From Phytophthora sp. 'mugwort' (taxonomy: Eukaryota > Oomycota > Peronosporomycetes > Peronosporales > Peronosporaceae), in assembly GCA_033558025.1 (NCBI GenBank), contig JAUCEF010000006.1:4464001-4528000 (forward strand): DNA of 64,000 nt, read 5' to 3'. A program made the translations under genes and the position numbers. How positions within the stretch are numbered: the first letter of the stretch is position 1; each line of letters starts with the position of its first letter. Shown here one piece after another: positions 12,211 to 24,400 of this stretch. The notes under the pieces were generated by a model. That model did not search any database, had not been told where the DNA came from, and saw only the letters and a program-made list of their open reading frames with translations.

Positions 12211-13589
12211 GTTTGATAACTACAAGCACCGCATCAGCATGCCAGGCATGAGGGACGACTACGATTACGACGCCGAAGAAGATGTCAAGATGTCGGTGTC
12301 GTAGCCCGTTTTCGAGGTAACGTGCTCCTAGCCTAAATGTGTGGAGCCAAGCGTCCATCACGACCTTTCTCCGAGAACGAAGACAGTATGAGGGTAAGGT
12401 GTTGGAGTAGTGCCGAGTCGCAAGCCCAAGCAGCTATGACCCGTAGCATTCGTTCAACGATTGATCCACGCGTTCTGGAGAGCGAGACCACTGTCTTCTG
12501 AAAGATATTCTGCCAAAGTGTCCGACATCACGCCGAGATGAAGCGGTCTGCCAACCCTAGAAACAAGGAGACGACTGCAAGAGTATGGAGAACATGCAGC
12601 GACCAAGCAAGCCCCCGCAACATTCGAGTTCCCCCGTGGGTAACCGCAGTGCTGGTGAGCAACGAAAGCCACCTTGTGATGGCTGTTTGATTTGCAAAGG
12701 TGCACATTGGGCTCGAGACTGCCCGGGTGCCATTATGGGGCAGAAGGCAATGCGGTACAGACGTTGCGCGAGTGACGTTAACGTCGACCTGAACGCGCCT
12801 TTTTAACGCATCACTGCTGATGGTTTAGGAGCGCGACGATTAATAGCGTGTTGAACGTGCCTTATTTTCCGACACTGGGTCGGATGCCAACATTATCGGT
12901 CGGCCTGTGCTTGACGGACTACGATAACTGGTACTTGGGCGACCCACTCGAGCATGTTGCATCTCCGATTAAGGTAGTTGTTGCAGGTAACAGCACGATG
13001 TTATGCCATAAGAAGGATCATTCATTTGGTTTATTAAATCGCGACTGCTGCTGACCCTTGCATTAACAACATCTAGTGCTTGGTACTAGACGCACCTGAA
13101 GAGTAACTATTGCTATAGGGGAGACACTGTAGCCCGTCGGCGTCGATCCCGATGGAATATTTGAGCAGTGGCTCAGCAACACGTTGGAGAAGCTGATGTC
13201 GAGGCAGGCTATATTCCAGCTGACCATGTCGAAGTGTTAGGCCCAAAACAATTAGACCTACTGAGGAAAAGGTTACATAGGTTACATAAGCTCAATTTTA
13301 AGTCGTACAACCTCAAAGGCTCAAGCCCTGCAATAACTGGCATGGTAATTCAAGCATTTTTTTAATTACTAGTAGACACGGAGAACGACGCTTCATATCC
13401 TTAAGTACACGAAACAAATCATGCGCACAGCCAAATATTATGGAGAACAGTGAATTTTCACCATGGAGACAGCAGACGTCGCAAGACTGTGTCTGCTACA
13501 GCAAGATGGAGACGAGAACTTATGGTTCATCTGAAGCGTACGTGGACTACGTCAAAATGAGGTTGTGGATTCAGAGTCTCCCATCATGG

Positions 13590-14580
13590 ACTCATTCTAC
13601 CTACTAGGTGGAAATAGCGTCCTAAAAATCACGATGGACTTCACGCAGACTGAATATGGCTTGTCGATATACGGCGTATAGAATCTGGGACGAGGCCGAA
13701 AAAGCAAGTCTTCCGCGAAGGACGCAATGTTTATGGCGCCGGTGATCTTAAAGCAGTTCGACACCTGAGACAAGCACGCCGTAGACTTCGGACTGAAGCC
13801 AAACACGTTGGATAAGATGATCTATAAGCTTTTGGATGTGGTTGATTCTCCACGAGAGTTTGTGAAGCGAGTGACTGTGACCGGACAACGTGAAAACAGA
13901 AGAGCCTTTCAAACCTATCCTACGCCATGTACGCTACCGACGTAAAGTTCCAGCCTGCTTATCGCCCGAGCGGTCAATTTGCAGAGCAGAGGGCTTACTA
14001 TAGTGGTAAACACAAGTTGTATCGGTACAAACTCGAGTTTCCGTGGCATATCCCGGCGTGGCGTTTAACCTCTCGTCCCATGATCGCGGCCCAAAATCGG
14101 ATTTGACCATAGAACGATTCAACCGAAAAGGAAGCCTCATGGATCCGAGCTGAGCCACCAAGGCATGGAGCGGACCGCCTCGTCTTTTCGATTGTGTATT
14201 GGTCGAGAACTATTTCGGCCGGGTGTGCATGTTGTGGAAGGCCATGTACGTGACCTCAAGTGGAGCGAAGAGCGCTACGACACGATAGCACGCATTTTTT
14301 GTTTTTGTTTCGCACCTTACAAATACGATGGCAGCTGCATGCCGCTTCGCAAGGACGATAACACACACTACCGCTCTGTTTTATCTCGCTATCAGTCAAT
14401 GGTCGATGAACCAAAAAGAAGCGCGCAGTCAGCAGGCCTACCGCAAGCGTCGCGACGAACGCTAGTCCAAGTTGCACGATCGCCGCACACGCGCCGCACA
14501 CGTCCTACGTCGCAGCGACCGGCTCCGTACCAATGTCCAGTACGTGAAGATGATGAGACTCAGCTGTTCGAAGCGTTTTA
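13590..14580 (+). mobile_element. PIF/Harbinger-like transposase relic inside the gypsy element
   Basis: Translated + frames give, in order, MDFTQTEYGLSIYG near 13630, APVILKQFDT and GLKPNTLDKMIYKLLDVV near 13740-13840, and a catalytic DDE block with KFQPAYRPSGQFAEQRAYYS near 13950. Then follow DCVLVENYFGRVCMLW near 14190-14240 and, after a frameshift, WSEERYDTIARIF and RSVLSRYQSMVDE to about 14420. These are the successive blocks of a DDE_Tnp_4 nuclease. At least three frameshifts or stops make it inactive. Terminal inverted repeats were not located, so the element limits are approximate. Confidence 0.65.
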
Positions 14581-14999
14581 ACTTCATGAAGTATTTCAAA
14601 ACCTTCTTTCCTTCATATCTCCACAACCAGCAACCTTTTTTTACTTTTTTACTATAGGAGTTTTTTTTTCAAAGTGTGCTTTTCCGAGCTGTATAGCATA
14701 TATTACCTGTTTCTAGAGGCTGCTGTCGAACCGTTATTTCAGTTGAATTTGTCTTGAACTTGACCCCTAGGTAGCTGTCGTTTAGCGCTCACTAAAACAT
14801 GTATTTGATGTAAACAGAACATCCTACTTATCAGTTTTTTTCAGAAGTATTACAGCAGTAAATCTTTGTTGATCCATAGATTTTCCTTTTACCTTTTACA
14901 CTAATCAACTTTAACGTAAAATCGAAAGGTTGTGTAAGTCGCTACAGACCCTGTCACTGGTGAGTGGAAGACTTAATAAATATGCTCCATTTATGATTT

Positions 15000-15864
15000 A
15001 GTTATCTATTGGAAGACGAGATGGAGAAGGTGCTGCAGCGCCTCGTGGACGATGCCAAGGAGATAGGATTTGGCACGGCATCTTCTGACCGACGGTACCG
15101 AAGTAGTCAGCTATTCCAACGTATTTCGATGAAAAATTGTTCATGACCGTGTGGACGTCGGACCCTTTCAATGCGGCTTGTTGTGACAGACGCACAGCCG
15201 TACCAAAGTGGTGCGCAGATACCCTGAAGCACAACGGCAGTATTATGCGGGAGTTTGAGCTGCTGGATTGGTGGACAGGAACAAACCCATCGTCGTGGCC
15301 TGCGATTACTGTTGCCAATCACGGAACGAATGCCTTTTGACTACCGACCTGTCAACAAGTTGACTGTATCTCTTCCTGGGGCAGCACCGGACACTACCGC
15401 AGTAGTGGAGGCGGTGCGTGGAGCCTTTGGATTCGGGACATTTGACTTTCACAAGGGATTTTGGCAGATGCCATTTCTACCCGCGAGCTGTGATATTTTT
15501 AGTTTGTGACGGTGACGGGGTGTTCACCCCTACGCGCGTTTCACAAGGCGTCAGTGACTCAGCTGTTCATTTTCAGTCGCAAATGAACGATGTCCTGAAG
15601 GAGCTGCTGTTCAAGAGCGTTCTAGTGTTTATCGGCGACAAGCTTTTGTTTTCCCAAACACCGGGAGCATTCCTAGACAATCGAGAAATTTTTTTCTCCA
15701 TCCTGCTCCAGTGCAGGCCCATGCTGAATGCGAAGAAGTGTAATTTGCTCTCTCGGCGGGTGAAGTGGTGCGGAAAGCTGATCGATGGTGAAAGTGTTGA
15801 GCATGACACTGCTCGACTTGCCTTCCCACAGCAGATGCCTTTACCTCCGACTGGTGCTGTAATA
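15000..15864 (+). pseudogene. Ty3/gypsy reverse transcriptase, 5' part of host element
   Basis: DYRPVNKLTVSLPG (about 15340) and FGFGTFDFHKGFWQMPF (about 15430) are RT domains near the start of the palm. PTRVSQGVSDSAVHFQSQMN near 15530 is the SQG block. The active-site motif, normally [YVIL]xDD as in VWIDD, is here VFIGDKLLF near 15630, so one catalytic Asp is changed to Gly. VKWCGKLIDG near 15770 follows. The frame runs unbroken to 15864, where the mariner element starts, and resumes at 19377. Confidence 0.75.
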
Positions 15865-16079
15865 CATCGTTTCCCGGCCAAGATGTATATTTTTTTCGCG
15901 CAAGATGAAAATAATTCAATTTAGGCAGTGCATGACCAGTCCATTTAGGTACTCGTTCAGCGATGTGCAAATCTGCCCCGGATATCGTTCCGTTCAAGTT
16001 GCAATGTTCTTCTATTTGCTAGAAACTCGATCAAATCCCAGGCAGCAAGCTAGGCCTCGTGCCCTCATTGAGCAATATG

Positions 16080-17186
16080 CCGTCACAGCCAAACCCGGAG
16101 AAAGCTACCAAGCATTTAGAGCGAGAGCAGGCTAAGACCCGCATTCTTCGAGCCCAATAAGGAAGGACGCAGTTGGCAAGAAGTAGTAAGGAGCAACGAC
16201 GTTCACTACAGCACAGCGCGTCGGGCTATGCTTGCTGCTGATGGGGAGACAAAGGAGCACGGCGGGTTCCGAGCGTCGAACGTAAAGCTGACGGTGGAAG
16301 CAATGTACAAGCTTGAATAATACATAGAATAAGACTGCCACCGCGCGCTATCTGACCTGCGCGACCTGTAAATCTCTGTGGGTAAGTCTACCATTCACAA
16401 GGCTCTACAAGGGATGCTGTACTCCGTCAACCGTGTGCGCATCGAGAAGGCCACTATGAACTCCGCAACCAACAAAGCCAAGCGCAAGGCCTCTGTGGGA
16501 GAGCTCAATAAGTACATCGATGCAGGTAACATGATAGTATTTCAAAACGGTACTAGCTTTAATCTTTATCTCTCCCGGGCCACTGGTTGGTCTCGTGTAG
16601 GTGAGCGCGATGTCGTCGCGCTGCCGCCATCTCAGGGGCAAAGCCTACATGTTCAGGGTGGAGTTTCGTCCGGCACGGGTATTGTGCTGCTCAAGACACA
16701 CGAGCGTCTGTCAAGAAGGACGAAAATGCTCGTTTCCTAGCCGATTTGTGCATGCTGTCTTACGCACGGATGAGTTTCAAGAGCTTGAGCCGAACCCGTA
16801 GATCGTCATCGTCACGGATAACGCTCCAGCCCACAGCGGTGTCGAGAGTCTAGCCCGCCGAATGTCTTGCCGAGGATGGCGTTATCAATTTGCATCGGCT
16901 TGAAATCCTACGGCTCGGACCTTACAGCCCGATGCTTAACCTGATTGACGGATGTTGGAACTCGCTCAAGGAACGCATGAAGAAGCACCCCGCGGACCGC
17001 AAGGAGGGGATGATGGCGCGTGGCGACTACGACACGTACAAGGGGCACCGGCTCGCCATTATGAAGGAGGCTGTTGAGGCCAGCCAAGGCGTCATTACAC
17101 GCCACCTCGTGTGGAGGTTCGAGCGTCACTGTCTGCTGCGCTGCTTTGCCGCTGAACAGGAAGAGGATATGAAGCTGGGGGCTTGA
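16080..17186 (+). pseudogene. Tc1/mariner-type DDE transposase, inactivated
   Basis: From 16150 to 16740 one frame reads as a transposase with three in-frame stops: KEGRSWQEVVRS (HTH end), STIHKALQGMLYSVNRVRIE, VFQNGTSFNLYLSRATGW (first catalytic block, where the usual DE(T/S) is now NGT) and VALPPSQGQSLHVQGG. After a frameshift, VIVTDNAPAHSG at about 16806-16845 carries the second catalytic Asp. The last block, GPYSPMLNLIDGCWNSLKER (from about 16917), has Asp where Tc1 elements have Glu. The protein would cut and rejoin the element ends in the nucleus. The decay is plain. Confidence 0.72.
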
Positions 17187-17285
17187 GTCTCAGGGAGAGC
17201 CTCGATTTGGAAGTCATGGAACGCACTCAGGTGTCAAAATGCAAAGCATGCAAACGTCTGGTTTTTGGGCAACGTGCATATCGTA

Positions 17286-19297
17286 AATGGTCAGTTTCCT
17301 AGCCTCTGCCAGTTTAGTAGCCACTCCGTTTTCGACCAATGCAGCTGGTGTACCCACCCGTTTGTCGATTTGATTCGTCAAAACAAACCTAGTCGGCTAT
17401 TGAGTGAAAACCTCGATCACTTAATAACTGGACCAGTTCGATTTGCGCCTTTCCCCAAGCCACAAGCTCGCGTACTCGCCTGTTTTCGGCGGCTATGGGG
17501 CAGCTTCGCGCCACTTTATAGCGACGCCGAGCTGGACGCGGCTGTACAGGCGGTGATTGCCGGGGCCCACACGAAGATCAGCGACAAGGCCAACATACCG
17601 CTCAGCACTCTAAAAAAACTCGTTGCAGCCGCTCGCAAAGGCGTCCCACGCGAGCCAAGGCACCGTGGACCGCCGCCTGTAATGCCCCAAGAGGCCGAAG
17701 ATAGCATTCGAGATTGGGTGCTTGGGCGGCCGGGCATCCTGTTAGCCGCCGCGACCTTCTTGGGAAGGCGCAGCAAGTTGGGCTGCTTGTATGCGGGATG
17801 TCGGTGGAGGAAGGGTGGTTGCGTCGCTTTCTGCAGCGCTACCCGTCTCTCGCCCTGAGGACGTCACAGTATGTATCAAAGTACCGTAATGAGGTTGAAG
17901 AGCAGGATCTGTCGGTGCTGTGCGCACATTGGCAAAGGTCATGATTGAGGATAATATGGGTGTCGCGGGGGTCTTTAATGTAGACGAAACAGCAATCAAC
18001 ACGACAAGGGAGCACAAGCAAGTGATTGCGGCTAAAGGCTCGGAGCATGTGTGGCATAAGGACATCAACTTTCATCTCAGCTTTGTGGTCTGTGGTAGTG
18101 AAAGCGGTTTCGTAGTCCCGCCGCTCTTCATCTTACCAGAGAAGAGTGTTGATGACGACATTTTTGACAAGTGTGATATACCGGGCGCGGGGGTGACCAC
18201 CACGGAGACGGCATTCATGACTGCTTCCCTGTTTGCGAGATGGTTGCCATTTTTCTCGAACGCGGTACCTACTCCAATTAAAAGGCCGCTACTACTTCTT
18301 ATTGATGGGTGTTCCTCGCACATTGCCTTGCCAATTATGGACACAGCGGAGAAGCTTGGAATTATTTCTCGTTTGCCTGCCGCCTAAGGGAACCCATCTC
18401 CTGCAGCCTTTGGGCGTGGCAGTATTCGCATTTAAACCAGTCTCAAGCTCCTACTTGACAAGCTGCTGCCTAGTATTGGCGAGGGGGGGTCAACAAGCAG
18501 ACATCATTGGGTGTAGCGGCATTGGCCTGGAGCTATATGTGTTTGGACAGCAACCTTGCTGTTGGCTTCAGCAGCTGCGGTATGAATATGCATTTGAAGC
18601 TGGCAAACTTTGAGCGCAATGGACTGCCCACATCGCTCAGACGAGCAGCCTGGCTTAAAGTCTCCGAAAGTGTGCGGCAAAACTTCCTCGTCCTTCCTAC
18701 CCAAGCTCCTAAAAGGACCAAGAGAAAGTGTAAGACACGGGGGGGGGATCCTGACTCGCAAGCTTCTCGAAGAGGATACACCAAGCAAGCGTACCAAGCA
18801 AAGGAAAGAATCTCGTTCGCGGAAGCAGAGAGGGGTTCAAGCGCAGGAAGCGATTGCAGCACTGTTACCAGAAGAGGTATTGCTAGCAATAGAGGCACAC
18901 AAAGCGATGGGGGCGCAGCGAGCGGTAGGTTAGGAGGCGTGGATTTAGTATTTCATTATTGATGAACTCATCAAAGCGGTGAGCCTCTGTCAATATGATA
19001 TGATAGAGGTTTTGATTTCCGTATCCCTAAAGCAACGCGGGTTATTCAGACAAGCAGTGAACCATAGTGAAATACAGTCTAAATCGGCTACTAAACTGTC
19101 AAGAGCTTCCATTTGGTGCGCCGCATTGTTGACCGTGCGGAAGTCTCCAACCTGCAGCGCATGACACATAACAAATCTTAAAACTCGGCCTGTATTTCCG
19201 CTATCCAATGCCGTAAGTGGCTCCTCAATCTGACCATTCCTCTTGACGTTATCACCTTTTTTGTGCAGACCATGCTCATGGCTACTAAACTGCCATT
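17286..19297 (+). mobile_element. pogo-like element nested in the mariner copy
   Basis: The left end near 17284 (GTAAATGGTCAGTTT..TAGCC) and the right end near 19301 (inverted GTAAATGGCAGTTTAGTAGCC) match as terminal inverted repeats and are flanked by TA on both sides. The core CAGTTTAGTAGCCA is repeated at 17310-17323. The interior codes for a DDE_1 (pogo/Tigger/jerky) transposase. First Asp block: FNVDETAINTT near 17975. Then FHLSFVVCG. Second Asp block: LLLIDGCSSHIALP near 18295. Then a frame-shifted THLLQPL block near 18390 and a basic C-terminus to 18935. Several frameshifts make it inactive. Confidence 0.7.
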
Positions 19298-19376
19298 TAC
19301 CTTAGAAATTATGTTCGGCTTTTTTGCATTTGTGCATCTTGCTTGGAACAATACATCTTGACCGGGAAATGGTGTA

Positions 19377-19893
19377 CAGCATTTCCTTTGCGACTTAAAT
19401 TGGCTTCGTTACTCGATGGTAGAACATTCTCGCATAGTGGTATCGTTGTAGGAGAATCTCGAACAGGTAATGCATGAGAGTGGGCGCCAGAAGTCTCAGG
19501 TTTGTGGTGCGACTTTGGATTGGAATGGCGTGACAAGATTTCTATATGAAGAGGCTGGTTGCCAGCTTAGCGGAATAGCCTTTTAGTACAACTGTAGTTG
19601 GTATTGTCTGTCGTGTCCCTAATTAACTTTCTCATCTACTTCCCAACCTAAGTAAATAATTTCATTTAACCCTCTGTAAGCCAAGACAAATCTCTGACAA
19701 CGCCCCTCTTCGAGCCAAGGTCATGTCAGCCGACGAGCAAGCTGCATTCCGACCCATCCTGACTATGGGTTCCTATGTCCTGTAAGCTTGATAAAGGAAC
19801 TACGGTGAATATGTTCTGTGATGCCTCGCTCTGGGGTATTCTATAGTCATCACCCAAGTACGACGCTGACAAGATGACCTGCCTGCATCCGTG
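19377..19893 (+). pseudogene. Ty3/gypsy host element, RT end and RNase H start
   Basis: Directly after the mariner end the gypsy frame resumes with QHFLCDLNWLR, the conserved block that follows VKWCGKLIDG in these polymerases, and then ENLEQVMHESGRQKSQVC to about 19510. After a poorly conserved stretch, FCDASLWGIL near 19810 is the first RNase H motif (usually TDAS). Several stops are present. The next element interrupts it at about 19894. Confidence 0.6.
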
Positions 19894-20921
19894 CCAGACA
19901 TATTACGGACCACTTTTTGAAAATGCTATAGTTGTATGCCAGCCTGTACATGATCGGACACATTTCGGACCACCTTCTTAACTATGGAGTACTTTACACC
20001 ATTTAAGTGATGGCACGCCGTGATTTCACTGACGCTTCCTATAGACGCCCATAAACATGTACAATGACGGCATTCTGTCGCCAGCCGCGTTGACACACGC
20101 CATGATGCTGACATTCTCACGGTCGGCAGAGCGCTGGACGTTTGTTCGTAGCCCTTTAGGGCAGACCATCCGCGTCCGACCCCGTCCTTGAGGGCATATT
20201 CCAGTCTCATCGCAGTTCCAGATGCGATGGGGCTTGTCCAATAGATCGAACAACGTTAAGATAAGATTTAGATTGCCATAGTAATGCATGACAACGTCCG
20301 GTGTTGATGCTGCAGCCCGATCCTCATCCAAGAGCTGAGCGGTCCGAGTTGAAAAGTTAGGGTGCTTTGCAATCTAATGCTGAATGAATTTGTCGGTAGG
20401 GAAGTCGTCCGTTAGTGAACGACTCCCCGGTGACTATGCCGCCGCTCGGACCTTACAACGCAGCTCGTCATACCCCGCACACATTCCATCCAAAGCGCGA
20501 TATCGAATCATTTCGACGAGGCCTGGTCGGCACCTTCCGTGATGCAAACCAGCTGAGGCCCAGAGCGAGCGCCGAGCGGCACAAACCCCAGTACGCATTG
20601 TAAAAGCGGTCCGCGTGAGACCCGATACGTCTTGTCAGCTTTACGCTCGCTCATGCCGCACGCAACGGTGGTGACAGCAGCCTCCCATGTCTCCACTGAG
20701 AACTTCGACATTGGCGGTCTGCTGTGGCTTGTCATATTGTTCGGGGGTGGGCGATTGACGGCTTATTCGAAATCTGGACCATTCCCCCTTCTTCTGGGTG
20801 TGCTCAGACCGACCCAGGACTATTTCTTGCGATGATATCTGCCGACTAAAACAGGACCACTTTTCTCTTATTGACTTGAATTTGTAATCTGAGCAGGTGG
20901 TCCGAAATATGTCCTGGTCCG
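19894..20921 (-). mobile_element. Deleted pogo-like element with terminal inverted repeats
   Basis: The motif ACATATTTCGGACCAC and close variants occur at the left end (19894-19913 and again at 19955-19974) and inverted at the right end (20896-20921). On the minus strand the interior encodes the start of a DDE_1 transposase: a helix-turn-helix region near 20650-20735 and then IWNCDETGICPQG near 20190-20220 with the first catalytic Asp. The second and third catalytic blocks are missing, so it is an internal-deletion derivative that could only move with help from another copy. It interrupts the RNase H of the gypsy host. Confidence 0.62.
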
Positions 20922-21050
20922 AAGAAATTTAAAAAATGTTTCCGGCACGGATAGAGCAGCAATTGGTGTGTCGTGGCGGGCCTTTCAAGAACGCTCAGCG
21001 AAATTGGTCCATCATCCAAAAAAAGGGGTGGGGTATACAAGAGGGGTATA

Positions 21051-21462
21051 CGTTATACGCCGGACGGAGATTAAAAACATTCAGCGCACGGGGTAGGTTA
21101 AGAACTGAACTAGGTTTCACCTTGGCGCCGTCATTAGTTATTACGGGAATTTTTACACCGCTTAATACGATTTTTACGTTGTGTGACGGATAAGCACAGT
21201 ACCGTAACCACGGCCTCAGGGCGACAGGTGTGAAAAGTCCCAATTGCTACATGAATTGTTTTGTAAACTTTGAGCTTTTTACGTGGTAAAAAATGATTGG
21301 CTGGTCAGTAAATGCAAATAATGAGTGGTAAGTTTTACCTACAAACGATAGTACCAAAAAATGTCTTCTGTTTACGATTGTAGTATTTACGGAGTTGCAC
21401 TGAGCGCATGCGTCGCGGTCAACCCGTGGATTACGGTACATTAAAAAAAGCCGGTAAAAGCG
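21051..21462. other. Boundary between repeat block and gene-dense block
   Basis: No gene is seen. The last gypsy remnant ends at about 21050 and the ABC transporter starts at 21463, so its promoter must lie in this stretch of about 400 bp or in transposon sequence. No core promoter motif was clear. Confidence 0.4.
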
Positions 21463-24400
21463 ATGGCAGCTCGTGGGGAGGCGTCGCCGCTGCTACCTCT
21501 GCACGCGACAGCGGAGGCCATCCGCTCCCACCAACACGCGCAGCAGCGACCAGAAGCTCCTGGCGCTCGCGTTAATTGGCTTTCGCGCATTACCTTTAGC
21601 TGGCTCGGGCCTCTGCTCGTCCAGGGGGCCGCGCAGCCGCTCCAGGCCGAGGATTTGTGGTCCTTAGATGAGGAAGACGACGCCGTTCGAGTGACCAACA
21701 CTCTGCGGGAAGCTGTGAACCAAATGGGAAATAACAGCCAGTCGCTGTGGGTCCCGATCCGCCAGGCTTTTGGCTTCAACATGTACATGGCGGGGGTCTG
21801 TAAACTTGCCGGAGACTGTTTCGGCTTCGTTGGACCCATTTGCGTCAATAACTTGATCAAGTATGTGGAAGACCCCAAAACAGCCGTGCTCTCTACCTCT
21901 CATTATGGCTACATTCTCAGTGGCACGTTGTTTGTCGCCTCAATACTACAAACTTTGTGTCTCCATCAACACCATCACTTGGTTATTCGTGAGGCCATCC
22001 GAGTGCGAGCCGCCCTCACGATGCTTGCGTACGAGAAATCTCTGAAACTATCGTCGCAGACCAAGAGCACACTTGGATCGGGACGGATCATGAACATGGC
22101 TACAATTGATACCAATCGAGTCTTGGAGCTCTTCTACCTCATTCACTACTCGTGGGCTGCTCCAATTCAGCTGATCATTGGTATGTTGCTTCTCGTGCAT
22201 TATCTCGGCCCTGCAGCTATTGCCGGGGTAGCCACTATGGTCATTCTGCTGCCTACAAGTGCAGCGCTGTCGTCTTATGCAGCGAAGATTTCGAAAAAGA
22301 TGCTGGAATGCACCGACAAGCGCCTCAAATTTCTAACAGAATTATTCCAACATATCCGCGTCATAAAGTTTTATGCTTGGGAGAGCGAAATGCTAGGACA
22401 AGTGGACACGATCCGTGATAAAGAGCTCCGTTATCTCAAGAAGATAATCCTCTGGAACGCGTGTGGACGTGCGATCTTACAGGCTGGGCCAGTGCTCGTG
22501 TCATTTGGGACGTTTGCAGCATATTCGTACATTCAAAGTGAGCCATTGACAGCCGATAGAGCGTTTACCGCCATCACATTGTTCAGTATTTTCCGATTGC
22601 CGCTCATGGCACTACCGCAAGTATTTTCGCTGATTTTCCAGGCTAATGTATCCATTAAGCGTCTCGAGTCTTTTCTGTATCTTGAAGGACAGCAGCGTAG
22701 CTCGACTTCCCTGTCAGCTTCCTTCATGTCGGATCCTTCATTCGAGATTCGTCATGCAACGTTTAAATGGTCCAACAAAGGCCACGAAGTAACGGATGAT
22801 ATTACGCACAAAGTCACGAGTCAAGAAGCTCCTCCTGCTCAATTATCCAGTATTACGATTTCTATCCCTAAAGGCAAGTTGACTTTGGTGGTTGGAGCTG
22901 TTGGGAGCGGTAAATCGACACTGTTAGCTACATTATTAGGAGAACTCCAGCCGGAGTACGGCGTGGTGTGTATTCCGTCACGGAATGTTTCTTATGCTGC
23001 ACAAACGCCCTATTTGATCAACGCCAGTGTCCAGGATAATATTGTGTTTGGTGCTCCATTGGACACGGCTCGTCTTCATCGGGTTATTAAGACTTGTGAG
23101 CTCGAAAAAGAACTGGTAGGTCTTCCGAATGGATTCCAAAGTGAAATTGGTGAGAATGGTGTGACGCTTAGTGGCGGTCAGAAACAGCGTCTTTCAATCG
23201 CACGAGCTGTGTATACTAAGGACCAAGAGCTCTATGTATTCGACGACTCATTATCAGCTTTGGACGTACATGTTGCTACCCGCATCTTCAACCAGTGCTT
23301 TAACGAGTCGACTGATGGACTGTTAGCAGGTTGTACGAGGGTTTTGAGCACTCATTCATTGCAGTTTGCTCACCAAGCGGACTGGATCATCGTCATGGAC
23401 AAGATGCGTGTCGCCGAAATGGGGACGTTCGAGGACCTCACGCAAGTTACGCCAACTGGAAAGCTTGCGAAGATGCTCAATTCATTTCAACGTGCCGATG
23501 AGACTGCGACTGTCGAGCATGATGCCAATGCTGGTGATCATACTGAAAGCATGAAGATGGTCAGATCTAAATCACGGTCGAGCTCGAGCGTGGAGGGGGA
23601 ATCAGCTCCTGGTGGTAATGGCGTTTTGGTTCAAGATGAAGAGAAAGTGGAAGGGAATTTGTCATGGGTTGTGTATTCATCTTACTTCGTGTCCTGTGGT
23701 GCGATTTCGACGGTCGGAGCGCTTGCACTTCTAGTTGCAACTCAAGTATCCTCTCTATCAACGGATTTGTGGTTGACGAATTGGACCAGCGACAAACCTA
23801 CTGGAGTTAACTTGACATTCTACCTCACGATCTACGCATATCTCGGTCTAAGTACTATCGTGCTTGGGTTGGTAGGAGATCTATGCTGTCGATACGCTGG
23901 ACTCAGGTAAACAGTTGTTCCCGGTATTTTATACAGACTTCCACGTACTGACATTGTTTTTTATATTGGGGTCAGTGCATCAAAACAAATTCATCATAAA
24001 CTCCTTCACCACGTCGTAAAGGGGACGATGCGTTTCTTCGATACGACACCTGTCGGCCGAATTCTCAATCGGTTTTCAAATGATGTGAACACTATCGGTG
24101 CGTGATAAAACTTTAGGTATTTGTTTTAAATTAATTACCTGTTAATTAATCGTTTTTGTGTTGATTATCATGTTACAGACCAGAAGTTGAATATTGCCAT
24201 CGTGCAGTTTGTCACGATGCTTCTCGCATTACTGAGCATGTTGGCGATTCAGTGCTCTACAGCTCCTGTGATGCTCATTCTGCTCATTCCCGTGTTTATC
24301 TGCTATGTCGCGTACCAGCGATTTTACGGGAAATCTTGTCGGGAGTTGCAGCGTTTAGATAATATCTCGAAAAGCCCGGTGTACGCACATTTCACCCAAA

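Larger units (their letters stand above)
15865..19374 (+). mobile_element. Tc1/mariner-like element carrying a nested pogo element
   Basis: Bases 15863-15888 and 19351-19376 are inverted copies (23 of 26 match), each starting with TA, so the element is bounded by a TA duplication as expected of Tc1/mariner. Subtracting the nested pogo copy (17286-19297 plus one TA) leaves about 1.5 kb, a normal size for one-gene mariner elements. The transposase lies at 16080-17186. The insertion splits the RT of the gypsy host between two codons that fit together when the element and one TA are skipped. Confidence 0.72.
12585..21050 (+). mobile_element. Ty3/gypsy element (host), broken by nested insertions
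   Basis: Parts of one Ty3/gypsy polyprotein appear in order on the + strand. A gag zinc knuckle (CLICKGAHWARDC) is at 12684-12722. A degraded protease-like stretch is at about 12850-13050. Reverse transcriptase covers 15000-15864 and continues at 19377 (QHFLCDLNW). RNase H begins with FCDASLWG near 19810 and continues at 20945-21040 (EQQLVCRGGPFKNAQRNW). Separate DNA transposons fill the gaps: Harbinger at 13.6-14.6 kb, mariner plus pogo at 15.86-19.38 kb, and a deleted pogo-like element at 19.9-20.9 kb. Stops and shifts are frequent. No integrase was found downstream and no terminal repeats were identified. Confidence 0.72.

Noticed and set aside
17265..17858. 197-residue frame as an intact gene
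   Set aside because: It covers the left end and first part of the pogo transposase relic and changes frame before the catalytic domain.
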